A stretch of DNA of 18,468 nt from Verrucomicrobiaceae bacterium UBA2429 (GCA_002343505.1 DDQZ01000108.1:1-18468); one strand, 5' to 3'; shown: positions 1 to 7,930, counted from the first letter of the stretch. Notes: a model not told the origin generated them from the letters alone. A program made the numbers and translations.

Positions 1-42
1 GGTGTCTCGGATGACGCTTACGTTGGCTCATCAATCCTGTGT

Positions 43-70
43 TTGAATTTGGGAGTGGCCGACGGATAGT
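43..70 (+). promoter_or_regulatory. Possible sigma70-type promoter for the nucleotidyltransferase pair
   Basis: TTGAAT at 43-48 (4 of 6 matches to TTGACA) is followed after 16 bases by GATAGT at 65-70 (4 of 6 matches to TATAAT). Transcription would start about 6 bases before the ATG at 83, giving an almost leaderless message, which fits the absence of a Shine-Dalgarno sequence before that gene. Such matches arise often by chance, so this is only a candidate. Nothing else was recognised in bases 1-82. Confidence 0.22.
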
Positions 71-82
71 GGCGCACTTCAA

Positions 83-412
83 ATGAACCCGCACAGCGCC
101 ATTGATCGTCGCAGTCTTGCCTTGGGGCGGGCGGTGGCGGCGCGCTTGCGTGACGATCCTTCATTGATCCGGCGGGGACAAGCCACACTCTCGCGATGGC
201 TGAAAACCTGCTCGCCACGGGTGCGGCCTGCGTTGCTGGAGTGGGAGGCGGTGTTGCAGCAGCCGGTTTCGCAAGTGGTGGAGATGCTCACCGGGACTGA
301 CGAACGCGCGGTCCGCCTGCGCCAGTCGAACCCTTTTGCCGGAGTCTTGTCCACGCATGAACGCACAATCATCATGAAGGAGTTTGCGGCTTATGATGCG
401 GCATCAGCTTGA
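83..412 (+). CDS. Small conserved partner of the DUF6036 nucleotidyltransferase (possible antitoxin)
   Basis: This gene encodes a 109-residue soluble protein with no signal peptide or membrane segment. Its N-terminal half is rich in Arg and Leu and predicted helical. The C-terminal part carries RLRQSNPFAGVLSTHER (about residues 79-95), a block I recall from small proteins encoded directly before DUF6036-type nucleotidyltransferases in unrelated bacteria. It overlaps the next gene by 20 bases (393-412), so the two are almost certainly translated together. By position it would be the antitoxin or regulator of the pair, but that is inference from order, overlap and family company; no DNA-binding domain is obvious. 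The ATG at 83 has no clear Shine-Dalgarno sequence. Base composition looks less GC-rich than in the right half of the window, which would fit acquisition by transfer. Confidence 0.7.
   Translation: MNPHSAIDRRSLALGRAVAARLRDDPSLIRRGQATLSRWLKTCSPRVRPALLEWEAVLQQPVSQVVEMLTGTDERAVRLRQSNPFAGVLSTHERTIIMKEFAAYDAASA
377..383 (+). promoter_or_regulatory. Shine-Dalgarno sequence fixing the nucleotidyltransferase start
   Basis: GAAGGAG lies inside the end of the upstream gene and ends 9 bases before the ATG at 393. It supports ATG 393 (or 396) over the in-frame TTG at 384, which would sit directly against the site. It is one of very few good Shine-Dalgarno sequences in this window. Confidence 0.7.
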
Positions 413-923
413 GCACATCATCCGCGCCGCCGCCGGGAATGCCGATGCGCGGGACATTGTGGTCATCGGCAGCCAGTCAATTCTCGGCAGCTACCCTGAC
501 ACGCCGGAAGAATTGCTCGTGTCTATGGAAGCGGATGTTTATCCGAAGGATGCACCGGATCGCTCGATCTTGATTGATGGAGCCATTGGCGAACTTTCTG
601 TGTTTCACGAAACCTTTGGCTACTACGCGCACGGCGTGGATGAAACGACAGCGGTGCTGCCCAACGGTTGGGAAGATCGCCTCGTCAAATTGGAGAATGA
701 GAACACGCGTGGTGCCGTTGGCTGGTGCCTGGAGGTGCATGATCTCGCCGTCAGCAAGCTCGCCGCCGGGCGCGAGAAGGATCTGGCTTTCGTGGACTGC
801 ATGCTGCGTCACAAGCTCATCGATGCGGACATCGTGCGCGCTCGACTGTCATTTACGCCAAGACTCACCGAGGTAGGGAAACACCTCGCCATGGCGCGGC
901 TCGGTCGTTGGCAGCAGAGCTGA
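393..923 (+). CDS. DUF6036-type nucleotidyltransferase (possible toxin)
   Basis: The product is a 176-residue cytoplasmic protein of the polymerase-beta nucleotidyltransferase superfamily, in the group often labelled DUF6036. Visible motifs are the GS signature (IGSQS, G26-S27), an acidic pair E47-x-D49 in SMEADVYP standing where a DxD metal site is usual, GWEDRL at 92-97 and the C-terminal DLAVSKLAAGREKD at 117-130. Relatives in this superfamily include toxins that add nucleotides to tRNA or to partner proteins (MenT/AbiEii and MntA types), so a toxin-antitoxin role with the overlapping upstream gene is plausible but unproven; the substrate is unknown. The start is set by a good Shine-Dalgarno site at 377-383. 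The stop codon directly abuts the stop of the convergent propeller gene. A sample of 60 bases (541-600) has about 52% GC, compared with about 72% at 16021-16080. Confidence 0.78.
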   Translation: MMRHQLEHIIRAAAGNADARDIVVIGSQSILGSYPDTPEELLVSMEADVYPKDAPDRSILIDGAIGELSVFHETFGYYAHGVDETTAVLPNGWEDRLVKLENENTRGAVGWCLEVHDLAVSKLAAGREKDLAFVDCMLRHKLIDADIVRARLSFTPRLTEVGKHLAMARLGRWQQS

Positions 924-3662
924 TCACCTGACTTCCCAAGCCGGCGGCAGGTCCTTCGACTCGGGGCCATAAGTCTGCGAAACGATGAAGCCGCTGGCCT
1001 GCGACGTGTAGAAGATGCGGCCGTTGCTGACCACGGCACCAAGGCATTCGCGTGAATCAATCGCGGGGCCGGTGGAGACGAGTTTGCCTTCCTGGCTGAG
1101 ATCAATCATGTCCATGTTCGCGCCGAGCACATACGGCTCGCTCATGGTGAAGCGGCAGCAGGCGTAGTTGGTGAGGATGCTGTAAGCCACTTTGCCGGTC
1201 TCGCGGTCGAAGATGTTGCCCTTGCCGCGCAGGGCGTTGGAAAACATGAAGCGCTCGCCCACGCTGACGACATTGAGCGCGGAGGTCACGGCATCGGATT
1301 TCCATACGAGCTTGCCGGTATTGGCATCAAGGCACCAGACAAAGCGGTCGTCGGTGCCCTGCTGCGCGCGGTTGTAGCCGCCGATGAAAAGCCTGCCGTC
1401 GCGGGCGCTGAGCGTGCATTTCGCAGTGACGTAATACTCATTCGTCTGCCAGAGAATGTTCCCGGTCTGAGGATCAATGCAGCAGGTGAGGCCGTTGTTT
1501 TCGACCGGCAGACCGCGACGCCGCTTCGTGTCGGCGTCGTAACCGAAGAAGACGCTGTAGTAGAGCTTGCCGTCGAGGATGCAGATGCCGCAGTCGTTGC
1601 CGCCGCGCCCGAACTCGAAGAAGTCCTTCTCCCACACCACCTTGCCCGTGTCCAAATCCCAGGCCCAGAGGCGCGGATGATGGTTCGCCGGGTAATACGG
1701 ATTGTCGTTCGAGTAGATAAAGCTCATCACTTCGCGTCCATCTGCGGGTTTCACGAGTTCACCGCCAAAGGTCCACGGTTTCTCGCTGCCCTGTGGTGCG
1801 TAATCGCCGCTTCCGCTCGCATAGATCGCGACGTTGCCCGCGACAACCGGCGGGAACTGCCGGCTCCAGCTTGGCGAACCGGTGAACGGCGCCTCCCACA
1901 GCATGTTGCCCGTCGCGGCATCGAGACAACGCACGAAGGACTTCTTGATGCCTGCCTGCGGCACCAGCAGCTTGCCGTCGATGTAGAGCGGCGAGGTGAA
2001 GCTCAAATAGACATCCGGCCACCACTTCCGCCACAGCAGACGCCCTGTGTCCTGCTCGCACGCGATGATCTGACCTTCTGCCGTGTGCGTGTACATCCGC
2101 CCGCCGCCACACACCGGCAGATGCTTCACCGTGCCTTCGAGACGCCGCGCCCAACGCATGCGAAGCGGCGGCTTGAGGTCCTGGTTATTCGAGTTTTGCC
2201 CCGCGAAGTTGCCGTAGTTCGTGTACCAGTCGTATTTGGTATCGGCGAGCTTGCCTGAGAGCGGGGAGCGCACTTTGGAGACAATCGGACCGGGGAACTC
2301 GAGTTGAGAGGTCGGTGGCTTCTCCACAAATATGTAGAGGCTGCCGTCTTCACTCGGCACAAAGATGCGATGGTCCGCAATGGCAACAGGCGCGGTGATA
2401 GCCGCTCCATTGCCGCAGGGAATTTCCAACGCCCCTTCCTCGAACAGCCTCTTGCTCAATCCGATTAACTCCACCGAATCAAGCGGCACCAGATGAATTT
2501 GACCTCGGAGATCACCGAAAATGGCAAAGCTTGAGGTCAGCACAGGCGGAGCGATGGCACCAGCACCACTCAGCATCTGCGACTCCTTCGTGCTCATATT
2601 GTGCTTGATCAACCCACGCCCCGTCTCCGGCTTCACACGAAACACCTCATTCCCACGAATCGCCACGGGCGAAAAGCTCAGCAGGCCGTCCATGCGGATG
2701 TTCGTGTCCGTGCCGGGGACGAAGTCGCCGGTTTTGAGCGTGTCGCTTTCGAGACGCATGATGTCCACGCGGCCGGCGTTGTCGCGGCGATGCCATTGGA
2801 CATAGACGTTGCCGTCGTCATCGGCGCTTTGGCCGAAGGTGGCGGGGAATTCCTTGCCGGACCACTCGGGGATCTCGCCGGTGGCTTTGAGCTTCGGCAC
2901 AGTGCCGGTGTCTTCGAGGAAGAGCGTGCGACCACCGGCGGGAATCACGACGATGTTGCCTTTGATCAAACAAATGTCCCGTGAGCACACGAAGTGATCC
3001 TTCCACGTCACGCGACCGTCGCTGGAGGTCGGTTTGGTGCCCGGTTTGAGCGTGGCGAGCATGCGCTTCTCGCAAAACGCGGCCCAGGACTCGCCACTCC
3101 AGCGGTTGCCATCGAAGCCGACGACTTCCTTCACAAAATCCCACTTCCAGAGCTGCTTGCCCTCAAACGTCATCGCCAGCACCTGCGCCCCGAGTGTGGC
3201 CACATACACGCGATCCTTCGCCACGACCGGCGTGCTGAAAATCGGCTCGCCGCAGTCAATCTCGGCCACCACCGCTCCGCTGTCGCGATCCAGCACATAG
3301 TAGATTCCTGCAGTGGTGCCGAAATGCACATGTTTCCCCGCGATGGCGGGCGAGGAGACGTTGTTCACGTTTTGTTTGCCGCCCTTGCTTTGAAAGCGCC
3401 AGATCTCTTTCAGCGTCGCCGCATCAAAACACGCCGCACAGCCGCTCCCATCGACCACATACACCTTGCCGCTTGCCACCACCGGAGACGTGTAAATGCC
3501 ATCCGTCATCGCCACCGCGCCTTGCAAGCCGAGTTTCTCCACATCGAGATCAATCTCCGCCGCATTGCCGCTGTGCGCGGCATTGAACATGAACTGCGGC
3601 CAGTCCTCCGCGGAGGCGTTCAGGCTGAAAACAACGACTGTGAGGGCAAGGAAGCGCTTCAT
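924..3662 (-). CDS. Exported PQQ-like double beta-propeller protein
   Basis: The product has 912 residues and begins with a typical Sec signal peptide, MKRFLALTVVVFSLNASA, with likely cleavage before EDW. This is why I chose the ATG at 3662 over an in-frame one at 3704 that would add a charged 14-residue extension. The mature start DWPQF is typical of PQQ-like propellers. Repeats of the form SPVVASGKVYVVD...LDRDSGAVVAE recur through two blocks (about 40-450 and 500-900), with a linker near 460-500, suggesting two tandem propellers. In this fold the repeats may hold pyrroloquinoline quinone, or the domain may serve only as a scaffold like BamB; no dehydrogenase-specific residues could be confirmed, so enzyme activity is not claimed. 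CAAC near residue 80 is not followed by His and is not a heme c site. It is divergent from the amidohydrolase operon over a 106-base gap. Confidence 0.88.
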   Translation of the reverse strand: MKRFLALTVVVFSLNASAEDWPQFMFNAAHSGNAAEIDLDVEKLGLQGAVAMTDGIYTSPVVASGKVYVVDGSGCAACFDAATLKEIWRFQSKGGKQNVNNVSSPAIAGKHVHFGTTAGIYYVLDRDSGAVVAEIDCGEPIFSTPVVAKDRVYVATLGAQVLAMTFEGKQLWKWDFVKEVVGFDGNRWSGESWAAFCEKRMLATLKPGTKPTSSDGRVTWKDHFVCSRDICLIKGNIVVIPAGGRTLFLEDTGTVPKLKATGEIPEWSGKEFPATFGQSADDDGNVYVQWHRRDNAGRVDIMRLESDTLKTGDFVPGTDTNIRMDGLLSFSPVAIRGNEVFRVKPETGRGLIKHNMSTKESQMLSGAGAIAPPVLTSSFAIFGDLRGQIHLVPLDSVELIGLSKRLFEEGALEIPCGNGAAITAPVAIADHRIFVPSEDGSLYIFVEKPPTSQLEFPGPIVSKVRSPLSGKLADTKYDWYTNYGNFAGQNSNNQDLKPPLRMRWARRLEGTVKHLPVCGGGRMYTHTAEGQIIACEQDTGRLLWRKWWPDVYLSFTSPLYIDGKLLVPQAGIKKSFVRCLDAATGNMLWEAPFTGSPSWSRQFPPVVAGNVAIYASGSGDYAPQGSEKPWTFGGELVKPADGREVMSFIYSNDNPYYPANHHPRLWAWDLDTGKVVWEKDFFEFGRGGNDCGICILDGKLYYSVFFGYDADTKRRRGLPVENNGLTCCIDPQTGNILWQTNEYYVTAKCTLSARDGRLFIGGYNRAQQGTDDRFVWCLDANTGKLVWKSDAVTSALNVVSVGERFMFSNALRGKGNIFDRETGKVAYSILTNYACCRFTMSEPYVLGANMDMIDLSQEGKLVSTGPAIDSRECLGAVVSNGRIFYTSQASGFIVSQTYGPESKDLPPAWEVR

Positions 3663-3768
3663 GGCCTGTGAATACGAGCCGCGACGGCTGAACTCGCATT
3701 TCATCTGTGCCTGCCACGGTTCAGCGGCCCTCTTGTCTGCGGTGACGATACCTGTTATTCATCCGACC

Positions 3769-5220
3769 ATGAGCCCATACCTGCGTCTCCAGGCCATCAC
3801 CGCTTTTGCGGCCGCCTCGCTTCAACTCTCCGCCCACGATCTCGTCATCGCGAACGGCCGCGTGATGGACCCGGCGACGAATCTCGATGCGATTCGTCAT
3901 GTGGGCATCCAAGACGGCAAAATCGCCACGATTTCCGAAACAGCGCTCACGGGTGACAAAGTGGTCGATGCAGCCGGACTCGTCGTTTCGCCGGGATTCA
4001 TTGATCTGCATGCGCACGGGCAGACGACGGAGGATTTGCAGATCAAGGCGCAGGACGGCGTGACGACGGCGCTGGAGATGGAGGGCGGCGTGTATCCCGT
4101 GGCGTCGTGGTATGCGTCGAGAGAGGGCAGGGCGCCGATTCATTATGGAGCGACGGTGGGGCACATCTCGGCGCGCTTTGCGGCGTTTCACCCGGAGATG
4201 CGCGTGGGCCAATGGGGCGGCGGCAGGAGCAGACTGGCGCTGCTGGGGCCGAATCCAGCCGGGGCAAACAAGGCGGCGGGGCCGGAAGAAATGCAGCGCA
4301 TGAGCGAGGCGATCCGCGAAGGGCTCGACGAAGGCGCGCTCGGAGTCGGATTCGGCATCAATTACACGCCCGCGGCCACGCCGGAGGAGATCGAGGCGCT
4401 GTTTCGCATCGCCGCGGAGCGGAAGGTGCCCGCGTTCGTCCACACGCGTGCGTTTGGCATCGCACCGATCCGCGAGGCCATCGACACGGCAAAAAAGAGC
4501 GGCGCGGCACTGCACATCGTGCATGTCGGAAGCAGCGGCATCTCCGATGTGCCGGAGGTGCTGAAACTGATCGATGAAACCCGTGCGGCGGGCCTTGATC
4601 TGACCACGGAGGTCTATCCCTACACCGCCGCGTCCACGATGCTGGAGTCCGCGATGTTCAACCCCGGCTGGCAGGAAAATCTGCGCATCAGCTATGGGGA
4701 CATCGTGTGGACTGCGACGGGCGAACGGCTCACGCAGGAGAGTTTTGAACGCTACCGCAAGCAGGGCGGCTGGGTGATCATGTACATGATGAAGGACGCG
4801 AATGTGGAGAAGGCCATCGCGCATCCCGGCGTGATGATTGCGAGCGACGGCGTGCCGTTTGTGGATGGCAAAGGTCATCCTCGCGGCGCGGGCACCTTCG
4901 CACGCGTGCTGGGCCTTTACAGTCGCGAGAAGAAGCTCCTGCCGCTCATGGATGCGCTCGCGAAGATGACCATCCTGCCCGCGAAGCGCCTCGAAGCCCA
5001 CGTCCCGATGATGAAACACAAAGGCCGCATCGCCGTCGGTGCCGACGCGGACATCACGGTCTTTGACGCCGCCACCATCATCGACCGCGCCACCTTTGAG
5101 GCACCCACCACGCCCTCGGCGGGCATTTCACACGTCATCGTGGGTGGCACTTTCGTCGTGCGGGATGGCAAACTCGTGAAAGATGCCCTTCCGGGCCGCG
5201 CTGTGAGAGTCACACCATGA
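3769..5220 (+). CDS. Exported amidohydrolase of the D-aminoacylase type
   Basis: The product is a 483-residue metal-dependent amidohydrolase (TIM-barrel, Amidohydro_3-like). It starts at ATG 3769 with a probable signal peptide (hydrophobic residues 7-22, cleavage near LSA-HD), followed by [11 protein letters not shown], the usual beta-sandwich opening. Visible metal ligands by family comparison are H81-x-H83 in [10 protein letters not shown]225, H252 and D360 in MIASDGVPF. Classical N-acyl-D-amino-acid deacylases carry a metal-bridging Cys in the GITT...NCG stretch; here the equivalent stretch is [11 protein letters not shown] with Glu103 and Glu105 and no Cys, so the substrate may differ. 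Likely substrates are N-acylated D-amino acids or related amides, such as peptidoglycan fragments (inference). An in-frame upstream start at 3496 would run antisense through the propeller gene and was rejected. It overlaps the next gene by the ATGA tetramer at 5217-5220, indicating translational coupling. Confidence 0.85.
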   Translation: MSPYLRLQAITAFAAASLQLSAHDLVIANGRVMDPATNLDAIRHVGIQDGKIATISETALTGDKVVDAAGLVVSPGFIDLHAHGQTTEDLQIKAQDGVTTALEMEGGVYPVASWYASREGRAPIHYGATVGHISARFAAFHPEMRVGQWGGGRSRLALLGPNPAGANKAAGPEEMQRMSEAIREGLDEGALGVGFGINYTPAATPEEIEALFRIAAERKVPAFVHTRAFGIAPIREAIDTAKKSGAALHIVHVGSSGISDVPEVLKLIDETRAAGLDLTTEVYPYTAASTMLESAMFNPGWQENLRISYGDIVWTATGERLTQESFERYRKQGGWVIMYMMKDANVEKAIAHPGVMIASDGVPFVDGKGHPRGAGTFARVLGLYSREKKLLPLMDALAKMTILPAKRLEAHVPMMKHKGRIAVGADADITVFDAATIIDRATFEAPTTPSAGISHVIVGGTFVVRDGKLVKDALPGRAVRVTP

Positions 5221-5924
5221 AGCCGCTCCTCATTTCCATCCTCCTCGCCACCACCGCCTTCGCCGATGACGTGCCGCAGTGGCGCGACCTCTTCAACGGC
5301 AAGGACTTGACCGGCTGGGTGGATGTGAACACCAGCAAGGAGACGTGGAGCGTGAAAGACGGCCTGCTCGCGTGCAAAGGCCTGCCCATCGGCGTGATGC
5401 GCAGCGAGAAGCAGTATGAGAACTTCATCCTGCACATCGAGTGGCGGCACATGCAGGCCGGTGGCAACAGCGGCGTCTTTGTCTGGAGCGAGGGCAGCAC
5501 GCCGCCCGACCGTCCGCTGCCGAAAGGCATGGAGGTGCAGATGCTCGAACTCGAATGGCCCAAACTGCATCCCACCAAGGACGGTCAGCCGAATCATCCA
5601 GGCTATGTGTCCGGGGAACTCTTCGGCGCGAACGGCCTCGAAGGCGTTCCCGACAATCCGCGTGGCCGCCGCAGCATGTCGTGGGAGATGCGCTGCAAAG
5701 GCAAAGGCGAATGGAACACCTACGACGTCGTGTGTGTCGATGGCACCGTGAAGCTCTCGATCAATGGCAAGTTCGTCAACGGCATCAGCCAGTCCACCGT
5801 GCGCAAAGGCTACCTCTGCCTCGAATCCGAGGGCGCCGAGATCCACTTCCGCAACATCAAGATCATGGAACTGCCCGGCGGCCGCGCCACACCGGAGCAG
5901 ACGGCTCCGGTGGTCAGTCAGTAA
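5217..5924 (+). CDS. Secreted DUF1080 (3-keto-disaccharide hydrolase family) protein
   Basis: The product has 235 residues, with a short Sec signal peptide ([16 protein letters not shown], cleavage before DDV). The rest is one DUF1080 domain: [14 protein letters not shown] at about 22-35, the core [10 protein letters not shown], then EVQMLE, and a C-terminal strand set with [12 protein letters not shown] and [14 protein letters not shown]. The fold is a concanavalin/laminin-G-like jelly roll. Some family members hydrolyse 3-keto-glycosides, others probably only bind glycans, so the substrate here is open. The family is greatly expanded in Verrucomicrobiota and Planctomycetota. It is translationally coupled to the amidohydrolase (ATGA overlap) and sits 22 bases before the propeller gene, so these three exported proteins probably act on the same extracellular material. 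Confidence 0.9.
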   Translation: MKPLLISILLATTAFADDVPQWRDLFNGKDLTGWVDVNTSKETWSVKDGLLACKGLPIGVMRSEKQYENFILHIEWRHMQAGGNSGVFVWSEGSTPPDRPLPKGMEVQMLELEWPKLHPTKDGQPNHPGYVSGELFGANGLEGVPDNPRGRRSMSWEMRCKGKGEWNTYDVVCVDGTVKLSINGKFVNGISQSTVRKGYLCLESEGAEIHFRNIKIMELPGGRATPEQTAPVVSQ

Positions 5925-5946
5925 TCCATTTTTTCCATCTCCCTCG

Positions 5947-7191
5947 ATGAAGTCACCATCCAACCGCCGCCATTTCCTCTCCACGCTCGCTCTCGCACCG
6001 CTCGCCGCACGCGGCCAGGACGCGCCGAAGTTTCCGCCGACACGCAAGATCACCAAAGGCCCCGGCTTCCACTGGTTCGCCTACTACGACAAGCTGCAGT
6101 TTTCGCCGGACAACCGCCTCGTGCTCTCAAACAAGGTTAGCTTCGAGCACCGCTCGCCAACGGCGGATGACGTGATCGAGGTGGGCATGGTGGACATCCA
6201 GGACGGCGACAAATGGATTCCCCTCGGCAAATCCAACGCATGGAACTGGCAGCAGGGCTGCATGCTGCAATGGATTCCCGGCACGGAGTCGAAGGTGATC
6301 TGGAACGACCGGGAGAAGGACAAGTTCGTGAGCCATATCCTCGATGTGAGGACGATGGAGAAGCACACCCTGCCTTTCCCGATCTACGCCTTGAGCCCGA
6401 ACGGCAAGGAAGGTGTGAGCTGCGACTTCTCGCGCGTGGCGGACTGCCGCCCCGGCTATGGCTACGCCGGCATCAAAGACCGCTTCTTTGACGACATGGC
6501 CCCGGAAGGCAGCGGCGTGACGCATGTGAACCTGGAAACTGGCGTCGAGAAGCTCATCGTCAGCCACAAGACGCTCGCGAACACGGGCACGGTGATGGAA
6601 AATCATCCGACCTCGAAACATCACGCCTATCACCTGCTCGTGGGTCCGGACGAGAAGCGCTTCATCATGCTGCACCGCTGGACGCAGCCGAAGGGCGGCC
6701 ATCTCACGCGCCTCATCACCGCGAACATGGACGGCAGCGATCTGCGCATTGTCATCCCGAATGGTTATGCGTCCCATTTCATCTGGCGAGATGCCACGCA
6801 CATCCTTTCGCAGGGGAAAAACTGGCTCGGCAACGCGGACTGGGGCGATTTCCTCTTTGAGGACAAGGACAGCGGCATCGTGGAGGAGATCGGCCACGGC
6901 ATTCTCGACAAGTCCGGCCACCTCACCTACCTCAAGAACAACGAGTGGATCCTCAACGACACCTACGCGCAGGGCGTGCGCCGCCTTCAGACGCCGCACC
7001 TGTATCACATCGCCACCAAGAAGCGCATTGACCTGGGCCACTTCCCGCAGCCGCCGGAATACAAAGGCGAGTGGCGCTGCGACAGCCACCCGCGCAGCAG
7101 CCGCGATGAAAAGCTCGTCTGCATTGACGCCCCGGATGGCTCAAATGGCCGCCAGCTTTTCCTCATCAGCATCGAGGGGCTGATGGGCTGA
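5947..7191 (+). CDS. Tat-exported PD40/WD40-like beta-propeller protein (oligogalacturonate-lyase-like)
   Basis: The product has 414 residues. It begins SNRRHFLSTLALAPLAARG, a twin-arginine signal, so it is probably exported folded. The mature part has repeated blade-like segments such as YDKLQFSPDNRLVLSNK, YHLLVGPDEKRFIMLHRW and SHPRSSRDEKLVCIDAPDG, each resembling the PD40 (TolB-like) repeat. The general architecture and several His-containing blades recall the oligogalacturonate lyase propeller (Pel22 type), but I cannot confirm its metal-binding His/Gln set, so lyase activity is only a possibility. ATG 5947 was chosen because it puts the Tat motif at the N-terminus; a longer frame from 5764 overlaps the DUF1080 gene. 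It is the last gene of the three-gene exported set and is followed by a hairpin at 7206-7224. Confidence 0.8.
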   Translation: MKSPSNRRHFLSTLALAPLAARGQDAPKFPPTRKITKGPGFHWFAYYDKLQFSPDNRLVLSNKVSFEHRSPTADDVIEVGMVDIQDGDKWIPLGKSNAWNWQQGCMLQWIPGTESKVIWNDREKDKFVSHILDVRTMEKHTLPFPIYALSPNGKEGVSCDFSRVADCRPGYGYAGIKDRFFDDMAPEGSGVTHVNLETGVEKLIVSHKTLANTGTVMENHPTSKHHAYHLLVGPDEKRFIMLHRWTQPKGGHLTRLITANMDGSDLRIVIPNGYASHFIWRDATHILSQGKNWLGNADWGDFLFEDKDSGIVEEIGHGILDKSGHLTYLKNNEWILNDTYAQGVRRLQTPHLYHIATKKRIDLGHFPQPPEYKGEWRCDSHPRSSRDEKLVCIDAPDGSNGRQLFLISIEGLMG

Positions 7192-7205
7192 CGCCCCAGG
7201 GCAAA

Positions 7206-7224
7206 GCGCCGGTTGCACCGGCGC
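7206..7224 (+). terminator. GC-rich hairpin after the exported-protein operon
   Basis: GCGCCGGT at 7206-7213 pairs perfectly with ACCGGCGC at 7217-7224 around a TGC loop, 14 bases after the stop codon of the Tat-exported protein. No T-tract follows, so it is not a classic intrinsic terminator. It could slow polymerase or protect the 3' end of the message. Confidence 0.45.
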
Positions 7225-7246
7225 GCGGCCACCCTACCCTGGAGGC

Positions 7247-7717
7247 ATGGTCTTCGACACGCTCCCCCACGCCGCCCTTTACGAAGGGCTGCACCCGCAC
7301 TTTGCCAAAGCCTTCGCCTTCCTGCGCGCGGTGGATGGCACGCAGACCCTGGGACGGCATGACCTGGCGGGTGACGAATGCTTCGCCCTGGTGCAGGCCT
7401 ATGACACCAAGCCGCTGTCCGAAGCCCTCTTCGAGGCGCACCGGAAATACATTGACGTGCAATACCTCCACAGCGGCTGCGAGACCCTCCTCTGGGCGCC
7501 CCTGGCCGCCATGCGGGAGGAAACCATGGCCTACGATGAGTCCAAGGACGCCGCCCTCTGGCGTCTCATCCCCGAGTCCACCCCCCTGCGCATGTCCGCC
7601 GGGCACTTCGCCATCTTTTACCCCCAGGACGCCCACGCCCCCTGCATCGAATGGCAGCGCCGGGAGGCCGTTTTCAAAGTCGTGGTGAAGGTGGCGGTGG
7701 GCGATATTTTTCCTTAA
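7247..7717 (+). CDS. YhcH/YjgK/YiaL (NanQ/TabA-like) family sugar anomerase
   Basis: The product is a 156-residue cytoplasmic protein of the DUF386 family, a cupin-like fold. The match is clear along the whole length: MVFDTL at the start, the signature EAHRKYIDVQYLHSG (63-77), GHFAIFYPQDAHAPC (119-133) and the terminal KVVVKV. In E. coli, YhcH (NanQ) is encoded with the nan genes and speeds interconversion of sialic acid anomers. A NanA-type aldolase follows about 210 bases downstream here, supporting the sialic acid role over the biofilm regulator TabA. GGAGG at 7241-7245 lies only one base before the ATG, an unusually short spacing, but no good later start exists because MVFDTL is part of the family alignment. 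The size equals the family norm of about 150-155 residues. Confidence 0.88.
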   Translation: MVFDTLPHAALYEGLHPHFAKAFAFLRAVDGTQTLGRHDLAGDECFALVQAYDTKPLSEALFEAHRKYIDVQYLHSGCETLLWAPLAAMREETMAYDESKDAALWRLIPESTPLRMSAGHFAIFYPQDAHAPCIEWQRREAVFKVVVKVAVGDIFP

Positions 7718-7719
7718 AT

Positions 7720-7738
7720 GACGTGAAATACTCACGTC
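7720..7738 (+). repeat. Inverted repeat just after the NanQ-like gene
   Basis: GACGTGA at 7720-7726 is repeated inverted as TCACGTC at 7732-7738 around the 5-base spacer AATAC. It begins two bases after the stop codon. Without a following T-run it may be a 3' stem-loop; the perfect 7-base arms and short spacer could equally be an operator for a dimeric regulator located 190 bases upstream of the aldolase gene. The sequence alone does not decide. Confidence 0.4.
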
Positions 7739-7835
7739 CAAGACACCGACTCCGGCGCTCATGGAGGTAAATCACTGATTTTCCGTTGTTTGGTCATTAC
7801 AACTCAGTCAGCGGCGGCTGATTTTCAGCCGGCAG

Positions 7836-7930
7836 TCATTCAAATTCAGACAACGGCACGGCGCGCAGGTCCGCGCTTTTGACCACGATGGGCTGATTGC
7901 GCGCGGTGCGGCTGAGCGTTTGCTGGGGTG
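7836..7930 (-). pseudogene. Possible remnant of a gene 3' end, upstream of nanA
   Basis: On the minus strand this stretch reads NQPIVVKSADLRAVPLSEFE followed by TGA (stop at 7836-7838). It has G or C at most third codon positions and an amino acid mix typical of a real protein C-terminus. The frame stays open only to a stop at 8007-8009 inside the antisense of nanA and holds no usual start codon, so no intact gene exists. It may be the tail of a gene whose body was replaced when nanA arrived. The parent family was not recognised, and chance remains quite possible. Apart from the inverted repeat, the rest of 7718-7930 shows nothing recognisable. Confidence 0.22.

Noticed and set aside
3400..3460. 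CxxC motif (CAAC) in the propeller protein as a possible heme c site
   Set aside because: The second Cys is followed by Phe, not His, so it is not a cytochrome c signature.
924..3704. Longer N-terminus of the propeller protein from ATG 3704
   Set aside because: It would bury the signal peptide behind a charged 14-residue extension; ATG 3662 puts the signal at the N-terminus.
3733..3761. TTGTCT-N17-TATTCA as promoter of the amidohydrolase operon
   Set aside because: Only 3 of 6 matches at the -10 element, and the start point would fall at the ATG itself.
3721..5019. 432-codon open frame on the minus strand
   Set aside because: Antisense to the amidohydrolase with its complete metal motifs; the translation is Arg- and His-rich and matches no family.
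4917..6056. 379-codon open frame on the minus strand
   Set aside because: Antisense across the amidohydrolase end and the DUF1080 gene, both well supported.
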